Position numbers and translations under genes: made by a program
Shown: positions 45,997 through 53,650 of the stretch, piece by piece
Layout: each line of letters opens with the position of its first letter
How positions within the stretch are numbered: position 1 is the first letter of the stretch
The notes under the pieces: model-generated
The model's database searches: none
Seen by the model: the letters and a program-made list of their open reading frames with translations, nothing else
What the model was told of the DNA's origin: nothing
NCBI RefSeq assembly: GCF_009708005.2
Contig: NZ_CP052757.1
Span: 2,914,001 to 2,978,000 of the forward strand
Direction: 5' to 3'
DNA: 64,000 nucleotides
DNA from: Cellulosimicrobium protaetiae
Lineage (GTDB): Bacteria > Actinomycetota > Actinomycetes > Actinomycetales > Cellulomonadaceae

Positions 45997-46923
45997 ATGT
46001 CGACGACGAAGAAGGCGAAGAAGCACGGCGCAGGTCACGACGCACCTCAGCACGCGCGGACGCGTCCGACCACGCTCGACCCCGACTGGGAGGTCGCCCC
46101 CACCGAGTCGTTGCGCGCACCCGTCGGGTTCGACCTCGCCGCGTTCGACCGCGGCTCCACGCCGGGGTTCGCCGGCGGCAAGGCCGCCGGGCAGGCGCTC
46201 GTCGCACGGCACGCGGACGAGCTCTCCGAGCTCCAGGAGCGCCTGTTCGCCGAGGGCCGCTCGGGCGGGTCACGGTCGGTGCTGCTCGTGCTGCAGGGCA
46301 TGGACACCGCGGGCAAAGGTGGCATCGTGCGGCACGTCGTCGGCCTCGTCGACCCGCAGGGCGTCGCGCACCGCTCGTTCGGCGTCCCGACGCCCGAGGA
46401 GCGCGAGCACGACTACCTGTGGCGCATCCGTCGCGCCCTGCCCGAGCCGGGGTACATCGGTGTCTTCGACCGGTCCCACTACGAGGACGTGCTCGTCGCT
46501 CGCGTGGACGCGCTCGTGCCGCCGGACGTCTGGGAGGCGCGGTACGACGAGATCAACCGGTTCGAGGAGGAGATCGTCGCCTCGGGCACGATCGTCGTCA
46601 AGGTCGCCCTGCTCGTGTCCTACGAGGAGCAGCGGGCCCGCCTCATGGAGCGGCTCGAACGCCCGGACAAGTTCTGGAAGTACAACCCCAACGACGTCGA
46701 CTCGCGCCAGAAGTGGCCCGCCTACCAGGAGGCCTACCAGGCCGTCCTCGACCGGACCAGCACCGAGATCGCGCCGTGGCACGTCGTCCCGGCCGACCGG
46801 AAGTGGTTCGCGCGGCTCGCCGTGAGCGAGCTCCTGCTCGACGCGCTGCGCCGCCTCGACCTCGGCTGGCCCCCGGCCGACTTCGACGTCGAGGTCGAGA
46901 AGAAGCGCCTCGCGGCGACGTGA
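45997..46923 (+). CDS. Polyphosphate kinase 2 family protein
   Basis: 308 residues. Walker A GMDTAGKGG near residue 105 and Walker B FDRSHYEDVL define PPK2; ERPDKFWKYNPNDVDSRQKWPAYQ is the lid and C-terminal block. PPK2 enzymes use polyphosphate to phosphorylate nucleotides. Which class (NDP or NMP) this is cannot be fixed by eye. A Lys/His-rich N-terminus (KKAKKHGAGHD) may bind polyphosphate. GTGA overlap with the acetyltransferase follows. Confidence 0.93.
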   Translation: MSTTKKAKKHGAGHDAPQHARTRPTTLDPDWEVAPTESLRAPVGFDLAAFDRGSTPGFAGGKAAGQALVARHADELSELQERLFAEGRSGGSRSVLLVLQGMDTAGKGGIVRHVVGLVDPQGVAHRSFGVPTPEEREHDYLWRIRRALPEPGYIGVFDRSHYEDVLVARVDALVPPDVWEARYDEINRFEEEIVASGTIVVKVALLVSYEEQRARLMERLERPDKFWKYNPNDVDSRQKWPAYQEAYQAVLDRTSTEIAPWHVVPADRKWFARLAVSELLLDALRRLDLGWPPADFDVEVEKKRLAAT

Positions 46924-47480
46924 CCCCCGTGGGCCCGGAGATCGCGTTCCGGCGCCTCGCACGCGACGACCTGCCGCTGCTCGCCGCGTGGCTCGCCGCG
47001 CCGCACGTCGCGCGCTGGTGGCACCACGAGACCACGCCCGAGGCGGTCGAGCGCGACTTCGGACCGTCGGTGCGTGGCGAGGAACCGGGCGAGGACCTCG
47101 TGGTGCTCGTCGACGGGACGCCGGTCGGCCTGCTGCAGCGCTCGTTCCTGCGCGACTACCCGCAGTACCGCGACGAGCTGGTCGCCGCGGGGGTCGATGT
47201 GCCCGACGGCGCCGTGACGCTCGACTACCTGCTGGGCGACCCGGCGCGCACCGGGCACGGGCTGGGCACCCGGGTCGTCACCGAGGCCGTGCGCCGGACC
47301 TGGGCGGAGCTCCCCGGGGCGACGGCGGTCGTCGTCCCGGTGCCGGCGGGCAACGCAGGCTCCCGGCGGGTGCTCGAGAAGGCCGGGCTCCGGCGCGTCG
47401 CGGACGCCGACCTCGAGCCCGACAACCCGGTCGACCCACCGCGCCACGCGGTCTACCGCGCCGACCGCCCGGCGCCGTGA
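46920..47480 (+). CDS. GNAT acetyltransferase (AAC(6')/siderophore-type)
   Basis: 186 residues. The pattern FRRLARDDLPLLAAWLAAPHVARWW at the start, LDYLLGDPARTGHGLGTRVV for the acetyl-CoA loop (R-x-x-G-x-G variant) and VPAGNAGSRRVLEKAGLRRV at the end matches the Acetyltransf_8 group that includes aminoglycoside 6'-N-acetyltransferases and siderophore N-acyltransferases. The substrate is unknown and drug resistance should not be assumed. Start GTG overlaps the PPK2 stop. Confidence 0.85.
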   Translation: MTPVGPEIAFRRLARDDLPLLAAWLAAPHVARWWHHETTPEAVERDFGPSVRGEEPGEDLVVLVDGTPVGLLQRSFLRDYPQYRDELVAAGVDVPDGAVTLDYLLGDPARTGHGLGTRVVTEAVRRTWAELPGATAVVVPVPAGNAGSRRVLEKAGLRRVADADLEPDNPVDPPRHAVYRADRPAP

Positions 47481-47495
47481 GCGGTCGTCGACCGC
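47481..47495. terminator. Hairpin between convergent GNAT and zapE genes
   Basis: GCGGTC/GACCGC 6-bp stem with a 3-nt loop sits in the 28-bp gap between the two stop codons. Short and without a T-tract. Confidence 0.4.
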
Positions 47496-47508
47496 GGTCC
47501 GGCGAAGG

Positions 47509-48633
47509 TCAGGAGGACGCGCGCGCGACCGCGCGACCGTCCTCGGCGAGCGCGCCGAGGCGGGAGAGCGCGCGGTAGTACTTCTTGCGGTACCCCCCGC
47601 GGAGCATCTCCTCGGTGAACAGGCTCCGCTCGCCCGCGTAGTCGTCCGACCCGGCGAGCAGCACCGGCACGTCGCGGTCGTAGAGGCGGTCGACGAGGAC
47701 GACGAGGCGCAGCGCGGCGGACTGCTCGGTCACGGTGTGCACGCCGGTGAGCGCGACGACCTCGACGCCGTCGAGCAGCGCGCGGTAGCGGCTGGGGTGC
47801 ACGTGCGAGAGGTGCGCCAGGAGGTCGTCGAACGCGTCGAGCGTCGTGCCGGGGCGGCCCGTGGCGGCGGCGCGCACGGCGTCCTCGGGCAGCGGCGCGG
47901 AGTCGGTCACGACCGCGCGGTGGCGGTAGTCCTCGCCGTCGACGCGCAGCACCTCGAACCGGGCCGCGAGCGCCTGGATCTCGCGCAGGAAGTCCTCGGC
48001 CGCGAAGCGACCCTCGCCGAGCGCCTCGGGCAGCGTGTTCGACGTCGCGGCGAGCGCGACGCCGCGGTCGGCGAGCTCGCGCAGCAGGCGCGACATGAGC
48101 ACGGTGTCGCCGGGGTCGTCGAGCTCGAACTCGTCGATGCACACGAGCTTCTTCGTGGCGAGCGCGTCGACGGTCGCCTGGAACCCGAGCGCCCCGACGA
48201 GGTTCGTGTACTCGACGAACGTGCCGTAGGCGCTCACGTCGAGGCCCACGGCGTGGGCGAGCGACGTGAGGAGGTGCGTCTTGCCGACGCCGAACCCGCC
48301 GTCCATGTACACCGCGGGCGCGGCCTGCTTCCGGGCGCCGAACAGACCCTTGCGCGCGGGCTTCACGACGGCGGCCGCGACCTCCTCGAGCCGCGCGACG
48401 GTGCGCGCCTGGCTCGGGTACGCGGGGTTGGCGCGGTAGGTCGAGAAGCGCGCGTCGGCGAAGTGCCGGGGCGGCAGCAGGTCGGCCAGGAGGCGCGTGG
48501 GCGGGACGGACGGGCGGACGTCGGCGAGGGCACGCACGCGTCCGGCGTCGGGAGTCGCGTCGGAGGCCGACGCGCTGGCGGTGCCGGGGAGGGCTGCCGG
48601 GGCCGAGGCGCCACCGGCGACGGGCGCAGTCAC
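47509..48633 (-). CDS. zapE: ZapE/AFG1-like cell division ATPase
   Basis: 374 residues. Walker A GGFGVGKTHLLTS, Walker B CIDEFELDDPGD and the LDRLYD-type C-terminal block (VVLVDRLYDRDVPVL) identify the AFG1 family. In E. coli ZapE helps constrict the Z-ring. The N-terminal 30 residues are Ala/Pro-rich. GTG 48633 is selected because TAGGCT ends 8 nt upstream; there is no ribosome binding site. Confidence 0.88.
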   Translation of the reverse strand: MTAPVAGGASAPAALPGTASASASDATPDAGRVRALADVRPSVPPTRLLADLLPPRHFADARFSTYRANPAYPSQARTVARLEEVAAAVVKPARKGLFGARKQAAPAVYMDGGFGVGKTHLLTSLAHAVGLDVSAYGTFVEYTNLVGALGFQATVDALATKKLVCIDEFELDDPGDTVLMSRLLRELADRGVALAATSNTLPEALGEGRFAAEDFLREIQALAARFEVLRVDGEDYRHRAVVTDSAPLPEDAVRAAATGRPGTTLDAFDDLLAHLSHVHPSRYRALLDGVEVVALTGVHTVTEQSAALRLVVLVDRLYDRDVPVLLAGSDDYAGERSLFTEEMLRGGYRKKYYRALSRLGALAEDGRAVARASS

Positions 48634-48641
48634 GAGGATCC

Positions 48642-48663
48642 AGCCTACGCCTGCGGCTAGCCT
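48642..48663. promoter_or_regulatory. Back-to-back divergent leaderless promoters
   Basis: The 37-bp gap between zapE and the reductase gene holds TAGGCT (minus, 48647-48642, 8 nt before GTG 48633) and TAGCCT (plus, 48658-48663, 7 nt before GTG 48671). The two -10 boxes are 10 bp apart. Confidence 0.6.
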
Positions 48664-48670
48664 GGCCGCT

Positions 48671-49555
48671 GTGACCTCCACCACGACTCCCCCCGCACAG
48701 CCGGGCGACGGCCCGGGCGGGCAGCCCACGGGCCGCACCGACCTGCCCCCGCTCGACGTGCTGCTCCCCGTCGCGGAGCACCTGCCTCCTGACGCGCGCG
48801 AGGAGCGCCTCGCGGCGCTCTACGCGTACGACCCCCCGACACGCGGGTTCCACGTCGTGCGCGCCAACATGGTCGCGAGCGTCGACGGCGCGGCCTGGGG
48901 CCCGGACCACCGCTCCGGGTCGATCAACGACGACGCGGACTGGCGCGTGTTCCGCGTCCTGCGCGCACTGGCCGACGTCGTGCTGGTCGGCGCGGGCACG
49001 GCCCGCGCGGAGGGCTACACCGCGCTCGACCGGCCGCGCGGGCTGCGCCACCTGCACGACGCAACGCTCGAGCTCGCGATCGTCACGCGGACCGGCCGCG
49101 TCCCCGAGGCGCTCGCCCGTGACGACCGCCCGCCCCTCGTGCTCACCGGCCCCGCCGGGGCCGCCGCGGCCCGGGGCGACGTGCCCGCGGACCGGGTGCT
49201 CGTCGTCGGGCAGGACGCGGGGGGCACCGCGGACGAGCCGGGCCCCGCCGTCGACCTCGCCGCGGGGCTCGCCGCGCTCGCCGAGCGTGGGCTGGCTCGC
49301 GTGCTCACCGAGGGTGGCCCGACGCTGCTGGGCGACCTGCTCGCGGCGGACCTCGTCGACGAGCTGTGCGTCACCACGACGCCGAGCGTCGTCGGGCAGG
49401 GCCCCGGCCGCATCGTGGCCGGAGCGGCGCCGTCGGGCACGACGGCGCTCCCGCCCCGGGGCGCGCGCCTCGCCCACCTGCTCCACAGCCCCGAGGACCG
49501 CCCCGGCTCCCCCGCCGGTACGACCGCCGCGCGCTGGCTCCTGCCGATAGGCTGA
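48671..49555 (+). CDS. Pyrimidine reductase family protein (RibD C-terminal type)
   Basis: 294 residues, dihydrofolate reductase-like fold. ANMVASVDGAAWGPDHRSGSINDDADWRVFRVLRALADVVLVGAGTARAEGY is the family's NADPH and substrate region; VLTEGGPTLLGDLLAADLVDELCVTTTP is the second block. Stand-alone members act in riboflavin or related reductions, but here no other rib genes are near, so the substrate is unknown. Leaderless -10 box TAGCCT supports GTG 48671. Confidence 0.85.
   Translation: MTSTTTPPAQPGDGPGGQPTGRTDLPPLDVLLPVAEHLPPDAREERLAALYAYDPPTRGFHVVRANMVASVDGAAWGPDHRSGSINDDADWRVFRVLRALADVVLVGAGTARAEGYTALDRPRGLRHLHDATLELAIVTRTGRVPEALARDDRPPLVLTGPAGAAAARGDVPADRVLVVGQDAGGTADEPGPAVDLAAGLAALAERGLARVLTEGGPTLLGDLLAADLVDELCVTTTPSVVGQGPGRIVAGAAPSGTTALPPRGARLAHLLHSPEDRPGSPAGTTAARWLLPIG
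49548..49553 (+). promoter_or_regulatory. -10 box, leaderless start of USP-like gene
   Basis: TAGGCT ends on the first base of the upstream stop codon and 7 nt before GTG 49561. Confidence 0.55.
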
Positions 49556-49560
49556 CCCGC

Positions 49561-50046
49561 GTGACCGACACGATCCTCGTCCTGACCGAAGACACGCTGA
49601 ACCCGGCCGACGTGCAGCACATCCTGTCGCTGCACGAGGGCGAGGAGCTCACCTACCGGGTCCTGGTCCCGGCGGACACGGAGCGCAACGTGATCTCCGG
49701 GATCATCGACCACCTCAGCGTGGGCGAGCTCAAGGAGGCGTGGGACGAGGTCCTCGGCCGCGAGCCTTCACCCGTCCAGGCCACGGCCACGGCCGGCGAG
49801 CAGCTCAAGGCCAGCGTCGCCGAGCTGCGCGCGGCGGGGCGCGAGGCCGACGGCGCCGTCATCGACGACGACCCGCTGCCCGCGCTGCACAAGGCCGTCG
49901 CCGCGGACGGCGTGCGCGAGATCGTCGTCGTGACCTACCCGCACGCCGTCGAGGACACGTTCCACACCGACTGGGCGTCCCGCGCGCGCGAGGAGCTCCA
50001 CGTCCCCGTGCTGCACCTGTACTCGGGCACGAGCGAGCTCGGCTGA
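49561..50046 (+). CDS. Hypothetical protein with USP-like alpha/beta fold
   Basis: 161 residues, conserved-looking. Alternation of strands and helices (VTDTILVLTEDTLN; LTYRVLVPADT; EIVVVTYPHAVEDTFHTDWASRAREELHVPVLHLY) resembles the universal stress protein fold, and the end HLYSGTSELG could be a Gly/Ser nucleotide-contact site. I cannot name the family. It follows the reductase gene closely but has its own promoter box. Confidence 0.75.
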   Translation: MTDTILVLTEDTLNPADVQHILSLHEGEELTYRVLVPADTERNVISGIIDHLSVGELKEAWDEVLGREPSPVQATATAGEQLKASVAELRAAGREADGAVIDDDPLPALHKAVAADGVREIVVVTYPHAVEDTFHTDWASRAREELHVPVLHLYSGTSELG

Positions 50047-50103
50047 GCCGCCTCCGAGCACTACCGCCGAGGTAGAGGCCGGTCCACGGGGTCCGACGCT
50101 CGG

Positions 50104-50844
50104 TCAGACCTCGCGGACGCGGTGCCCCGCCCGGCGGATGGTCGCGCGGGCGAGCTGGTCGGTCGAGTCGAGGTAGAGCGGGTCGGCGAGCAGGTCGTGG
50201 TCGACGGCGACGACCGACAGCTCCGTGCAGCCCAGCACGATCACCTGGGCACCTCGGTCGACGAGCCGGCCCGCGACGGCCCGGAACGTCTCGATGTCGA
50301 CCGGCCGGCCCGCCTTGACCTGCTCGTAGATGATCTGCGAGACGAGCGCCTGGTCGGCGTCGTCCGGGACGAGCGCGCCGATGCCGTGGCGCGCGAACGC
50401 ATCCTGGTAGACGCCCGACGCCGCGGTGCCCGCCGTCGCGAGCAGCCCCACCGCGCCCAGGTCGGCGACCCGCGCCCGGGCCGCGTCGACCGTCGTGTCG
50501 ATGATGGACACGAACGGCACGCTGATCGCGTCGAGCACCTGCTGCGTGAAGTAGTGCGCGGTGTTGCACGGCATGACGAGGAAGTCCGCCCCGAAGCGCT
50601 CGAGCCGCTGCGCGTCGCGCGCGAGCACCGGGCCGGGATCGGCGTCCGAGCGGCCGAGGATGAACGCCGTGCGGTCGGGGATCGTCGCGTGGTTGAGCAC
50701 GACGGCGTCCACGTGGTCCTGGTCGCGCTCGGCCTCCGTGAGCTCGACGAGGAGCTGGAGGAAGTACGCCGTGGCGAGGGGGCCGACACCTCCGAGCACT
50801 CCGACGAGGGGCTGGGCGTGGTCCTGGTCCGGTCGCGACGTCAC
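50104..50844 (-). CDS. Aspartate/glutamate racemase family protein
   Basis: 246 residues. The two catalytic Cys of the family are seen in MPCNTAHYF and LGCTELSVV; GVLGGVGPLATAYFLQ begins the fold. It probably interconverts L- and D-aspartate (or a related amino acid). The ATP-grasp ligase 1.5 kb away makes D-aspartate for a cross-bridge a likely product. GTG 50844 has TAGGAT ending 6 nt upstream. Confidence 0.9.
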   Translation of the reverse strand: MTSRPDQDHAQPLVGVLGGVGPLATAYFLQLLVELTEAERDQDHVDAVVLNHATIPDRTAFILGRSDADPGPVLARDAQRLERFGADFLVMPCNTAHYFTQQVLDAISVPFVSIIDTTVDAARARVADLGAVGLLATAGTAASGVYQDAFARHGIGALVPDDADQALVSQIIYEQVKAGRPVDIETFRAVAGRLVDRGAQVIVLGCTELSVVAVDHDLLADPLYLDSTDQLARATIRRAGHRVREV

Positions 50845-50850
50845 CCGTGG

Positions 50851-50856
50851 ATCCTA
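50851..50856 (-). promoter_or_regulatory. -10 box, leaderless start of racemase gene
   Basis: TAGGAT on the minus strand ends 6 nt before GTG 50844; no ribosome binding site. Confidence 0.5.
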
Positions 50857-50988
50857 CGGCGGCGGGCCCCGCCCGCCGCCACGGCCACAGGTCCCCTCCC
50901 GGCACGGGCTCGGCGCACCGGCGGAGCGACGTGGTCCGCGACCCGGACGCGATGCTCCCCGTCGTACCCGCACGGCGATGCTGGGCCC

Positions 50989-51576
50989 ATGGCTCCCATG
51001 CTCGCCGGCCCGACGGTCGACCCGCGCGCCTTCGACGCGCCCCAGCCCGAGCTCGACACCGGCGACGGGCTGCGGTTGCGCCCGTGGACCGGCGACGACG
51101 CCCCCGCGCTGCGCACCGTCTACGACGACCCCGCCGTGCAGCGGTGGCACGTCCGGTCGCTCGCGACCGACGACGAGGCACGCGACGTCGCGCTCGGCTG
51201 GGCCGCGCACTGGGGCCAGGCCGCGGGAGCCTCGTGGGCCGTCGTCGACCACGACGGCGCGCTCCGCGGGCGCGTCGCGCTGCGCGACGTGTCGCTGCAC
51301 GACGGCAGCGCCGAGGTCGCCTACTGGACGGTTCCCGAGGCGCGGGGCCAGGGAGTCGCGCCCCGCGCGCTGCGTGCCGCGACGCGGTGGGCCTTCGAGA
51401 CCGGCTTCCACCGCCTGTGGCTCGAGCACGCGGTCGACAACGCGCCGTCGTGCCGCGCGGCGGCCTCCGCGGGGTTCGACGCGGAGGGGGTGCGACGCTC
51501 GGCCGTGCTCCACGCCGACGGGTGGCACGACATGCACACCCACGCCCGGATCGCGCCCACACCGCCGCTAGGGTGA
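50989..51576 (+). CDS. GNAT N-acetyltransferase (RimJ/RimL type)
   Basis: 195 residues. LRLRPWTGDDAPALRTVYDDPAVQRWHV is the RimJ/RimL opening; VAYWTVPEARGQGVAPRALRAATRWAF carries the acetyl-CoA motif R-G-Q-G-V-A; NAPSCRAAASAGFDAEGVRR closes it. Substrate not known. The start is weakly supported: GATGCT lies 6 nt before ATG 50989, and ATG 50998 is a second option. Confidence 0.88.
   Translation: MAPMLAGPTVDPRAFDAPQPELDTGDGLRLRPWTGDDAPALRTVYDDPAVQRWHVRSLATDDEARDVALGWAAHWGQAAGASWAVVDHDGALRGRVALRDVSLHDGSAEVAYWTVPEARGQGVAPRALRAATRWAFETGFHRLWLEHAVDNAPSCRAAASAGFDAEGVRRSAVLHADGWHDMHTHARIAPTPPLG
51569..51574 (+). promoter_or_regulatory. -10 box, leaderless start of HAD gene
   Basis: TAGGGT ends 7 nt before ATG 51582 and overlaps the upstream stop codon. 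Confidence 0.55.
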
Positions 51577-51581
51577 CGGCC

Positions 51582-52268
51582 ATGACCGTGCGCCACGTCC
51601 TGTTCGACGCCGACGGCGTGCTCCAGCACATCCCCGACGGGTGGTTCGCGACGGTCGAGCGCTACCTCGGCGACCGGACCCGGGAGTTCCTGCTCGAGAC
51701 CTGGAGCGAGGAGCTGCCCATGCTCGTGGGAGACGGTGACTACCTCCCGGTCCTCGCCGCGGGGCTCGAGCGCTACGGCGTGACGGAGCCGGCCGAGGAC
51801 GTCTACCGCGCCGTGTGGTTCGACGCGCTCGAGGTCGTCGACGAGTCGTTCGCCCTCGTGCGGGCGCTGCGCGCGAGCGGCTACGGCGTGCACCTCGGGA
51901 CCAACCAGGAGAGCCGGCGCGTGCCGTTCATGCGGCAGACGCTCGGCTACGACGCGGAGTTCGACACGAGCTGGTACTCGTGCGAGCTCGGGCTCGCCAA
52001 GCCCGACCCGCGCTTCTTCGTCGAGGCAGCACGACGCATCGGCGCGGACCCGGGCGAGGTGCTGTTCGTCGACGACACGGCGCGCAACGTCGAGGGAGCG
52101 CGCGCCGCCGGCATGGTCGGGGTGCACTGGGACGTCTCGCGAGGGCACGACGAGCTCGTGCGCGTGCTGGCCGGGCACGGCGTCGTCGTCCGCGCCGGTC
52201 AGGACGCCACGGGCGAGGGCGTCGGGGGCGAGGGCGTCGGCCCGGGCGCGGCCGTACCCGGCCCGTAG
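51582..52268 (+). CDS. HAD-superfamily hydrolase
   Basis: 228 residues. Motif I FDADGVL (Asp-x-Asp), motif II THLGTNQE-type LGTNQESRR, motif III KPDPRFF and motif IV FVDDTARNVEGARAAGM are all present. It is probably a small-molecule phosphatase. The C-terminal tail is a Gly/Val/Glu repeat of low complexity. Overlapping promoter and stop codon show tight packing with the GNAT gene. Confidence 0.9.
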   Translation: MTVRHVLFDADGVLQHIPDGWFATVERYLGDRTREFLLETWSEELPMLVGDGDYLPVLAAGLERYGVTEPAEDVYRAVWFDALEVVDESFALVRALRASGYGVHLGTNQESRRVPFMRQTLGYDAEFDTSWYSCELGLAKPDPRFFVEAARRIGADPGEVLFVDDTARNVEGARAAGMVGVHWDVSRGHDELVRVLAGHGVVVRAGQDATGEGVGGEGVGPGAAVPGP

Positions 52269-52316
52269 GATGGCGGACGCCCGCCGACCACACAGAGAAA
52301 CGGACGACCCTCCGCG

Positions 52317-53549
52317 ATGACGTACGGCAACGCCGAGTTCCTCCCCATCGTCCTGGGGACCAACCTCAACACCTACAACATCGCGAGGTCGTTGCACGAG
52401 GCGTACGGCGTCCGCACGCTGGCCCTGGGCCGCTTCCCCCTGCGGGAGACGGCGGACTCCCGCATCGTCGACGTGCGCACCTACCGCGACTTCGACGACC
52501 CCGAGCGCATCGTCGCGGTCCTGCGCGAGCTGGCCGAGGAGTTCCCGGGGCGCAAGCGCCTGCTCATCGCGAACATCGAGTTCTACACGAACGTCGTGAT
52601 CGCCCACCGCGCCGAGCTCGAGGACCTGTACGTCATCCCGCTCGTCGGCGAGGAGCTGGCCGCGCGCCTCATGAACAAGACGGACTTCGCACGCACGTGC
52701 GCGGAGCTCGGGGTTCCGCACCCGGAGACGGTGATCGCGACGGCGGCCGACGTCGACGCCCCCGGCTTCGGCGAGGACCTGCCCTTCCCGTACCCGCTCA
52801 TCCTCAAGCCGGCGGACACGGACACGTACCCGCGCCTGCAGTTCGAGGGCAAGAAGAAGGTCTACCTCGTCGCCGACGCGGCCGAGCTGCGCGACGTCGC
52901 GCGCCGCATCTTCGGGGCGGGCTACACGGACGACCTCATCGTGCAGGAGTACCTCGCGGGCGACGAGTCGGTCATGCGCGTGGTCAACACGTACTCCGAC
53001 CGCCACGGCCGCCTGCGGTTCCTGTCCGCCGCGCAGATCGTGCTCGGCGAGTACGACCCGAAGCTCGTCGGCAACTACAACGCCGTCGTGACGATGAAGG
53101 ACGACAGGCTCACCGAGTCGGTCCGGCACCTGCTCGACAGCCTCGGCTACGTGGGCGCGGCGAACCTCGACGTCATGTACGACCGCCGGACGGGCACGAG
53201 CAAGATCCTCGAGGTCAACCTGCGTCAGGGCGCTGCGAGCTTCTACACGATGGCCGCGGGCGGCAACCTCGCGCGCTGCTACGTCGAGGACCTGGTGCAC
53301 GGGCGCGAGCTGCCCGAGCAGGTCACCTCGGAGGCGCGGCTGTGGGTCAACGTGCCCTACCCGGTCGTCCGGGCGCTCGTGCCGGTGTCGTTGCGCCACC
53401 GCGTGAAGAAGGCCCGCAAGCACGGGGTCTGGCACACGCTGCGCTACGCGCCCGACATGAGCCTGCGCCGTCGGCTGGACGTGTGGCGCGTCGACCTGCG
53501 CCACACGCTCGACTACGTGAAGTTCGCGCGCTCGCGCCCGTCGGCATGA
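52317..53549 (+). CDS. ATP-grasp carboxylate-amine ligase, candidate D-aspartate ligase
   Basis: 410 residues. ATP-grasp features: LNKTDFARTCAELGVPHPET-type substrate lobe, PLILKPADTDTYPRLQFEGKKKVYLV with the ATP-lobe Lys, and metal-binding VGAANLDVMYDRRTGTSKILEVNLRQGAA. Length and order resemble the D-aspartate ligase of Enterococcus faecium that attaches D-Asp to peptidoglycan precursors; a nearby Asp/Glu racemase fits. The match is by pattern, not alignment. No clear ribosome binding site is seen; TAGGAT at 52266 may give a 40-nt leader. Confidence 0.7.
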   Translation: MTYGNAEFLPIVLGTNLNTYNIARSLHEAYGVRTLALGRFPLRETADSRIVDVRTYRDFDDPERIVAVLRELAEEFPGRKRLLIANIEFYTNVVIAHRAELEDLYVIPLVGEELAARLMNKTDFARTCAELGVPHPETVIATAADVDAPGFGEDLPFPYPLILKPADTDTYPRLQFEGKKKVYLVADAAELRDVARRIFGAGYTDDLIVQEYLAGDESVMRVVNTYSDRHGRLRFLSAAQIVLGEYDPKLVGNYNAVVTMKDDRLTESVRHLLDSLGYVGAANLDVMYDRRTGTSKILEVNLRQGAASFYTMAAGGNLARCYVEDLVHGRELPEQVTSEARLWVNVPYPVVRALVPVSLRHRVKKARKHGVWHTLRYAPDMSLRRRLDVWRVDLRHTLDYVKFARSRPSA

Positions 53550-53572
53550 CCCCGGGCACCCCTGCGCCGGCC

Positions 53573-53618
53573 AGGCGGTCTCGGTCCGTCCTGCGTCGCT
53601 GACGGACGCGGACCGCCT
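53573..53618. terminator. Bidirectional terminator after ATP-grasp gene
   Basis: AGGCGGTC/GACCGCCT then GTCCGTC/GACGGAC form a two-part stem with a 3x3 internal loop, between convergent ATP-grasp and DegT-like genes. Confidence 0.65.
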
Positions 53619-53650
53619 GCTCGCCCGTCAGGGATCGCCTGGTCGGAGGG

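Noticed and set aside
46920-47480. GNAT gene as an aminoglycoside resistance gene
   Set aside because: The family also contains siderophore and other acyltransferases; no resistance-specific residues can be verified by eye.
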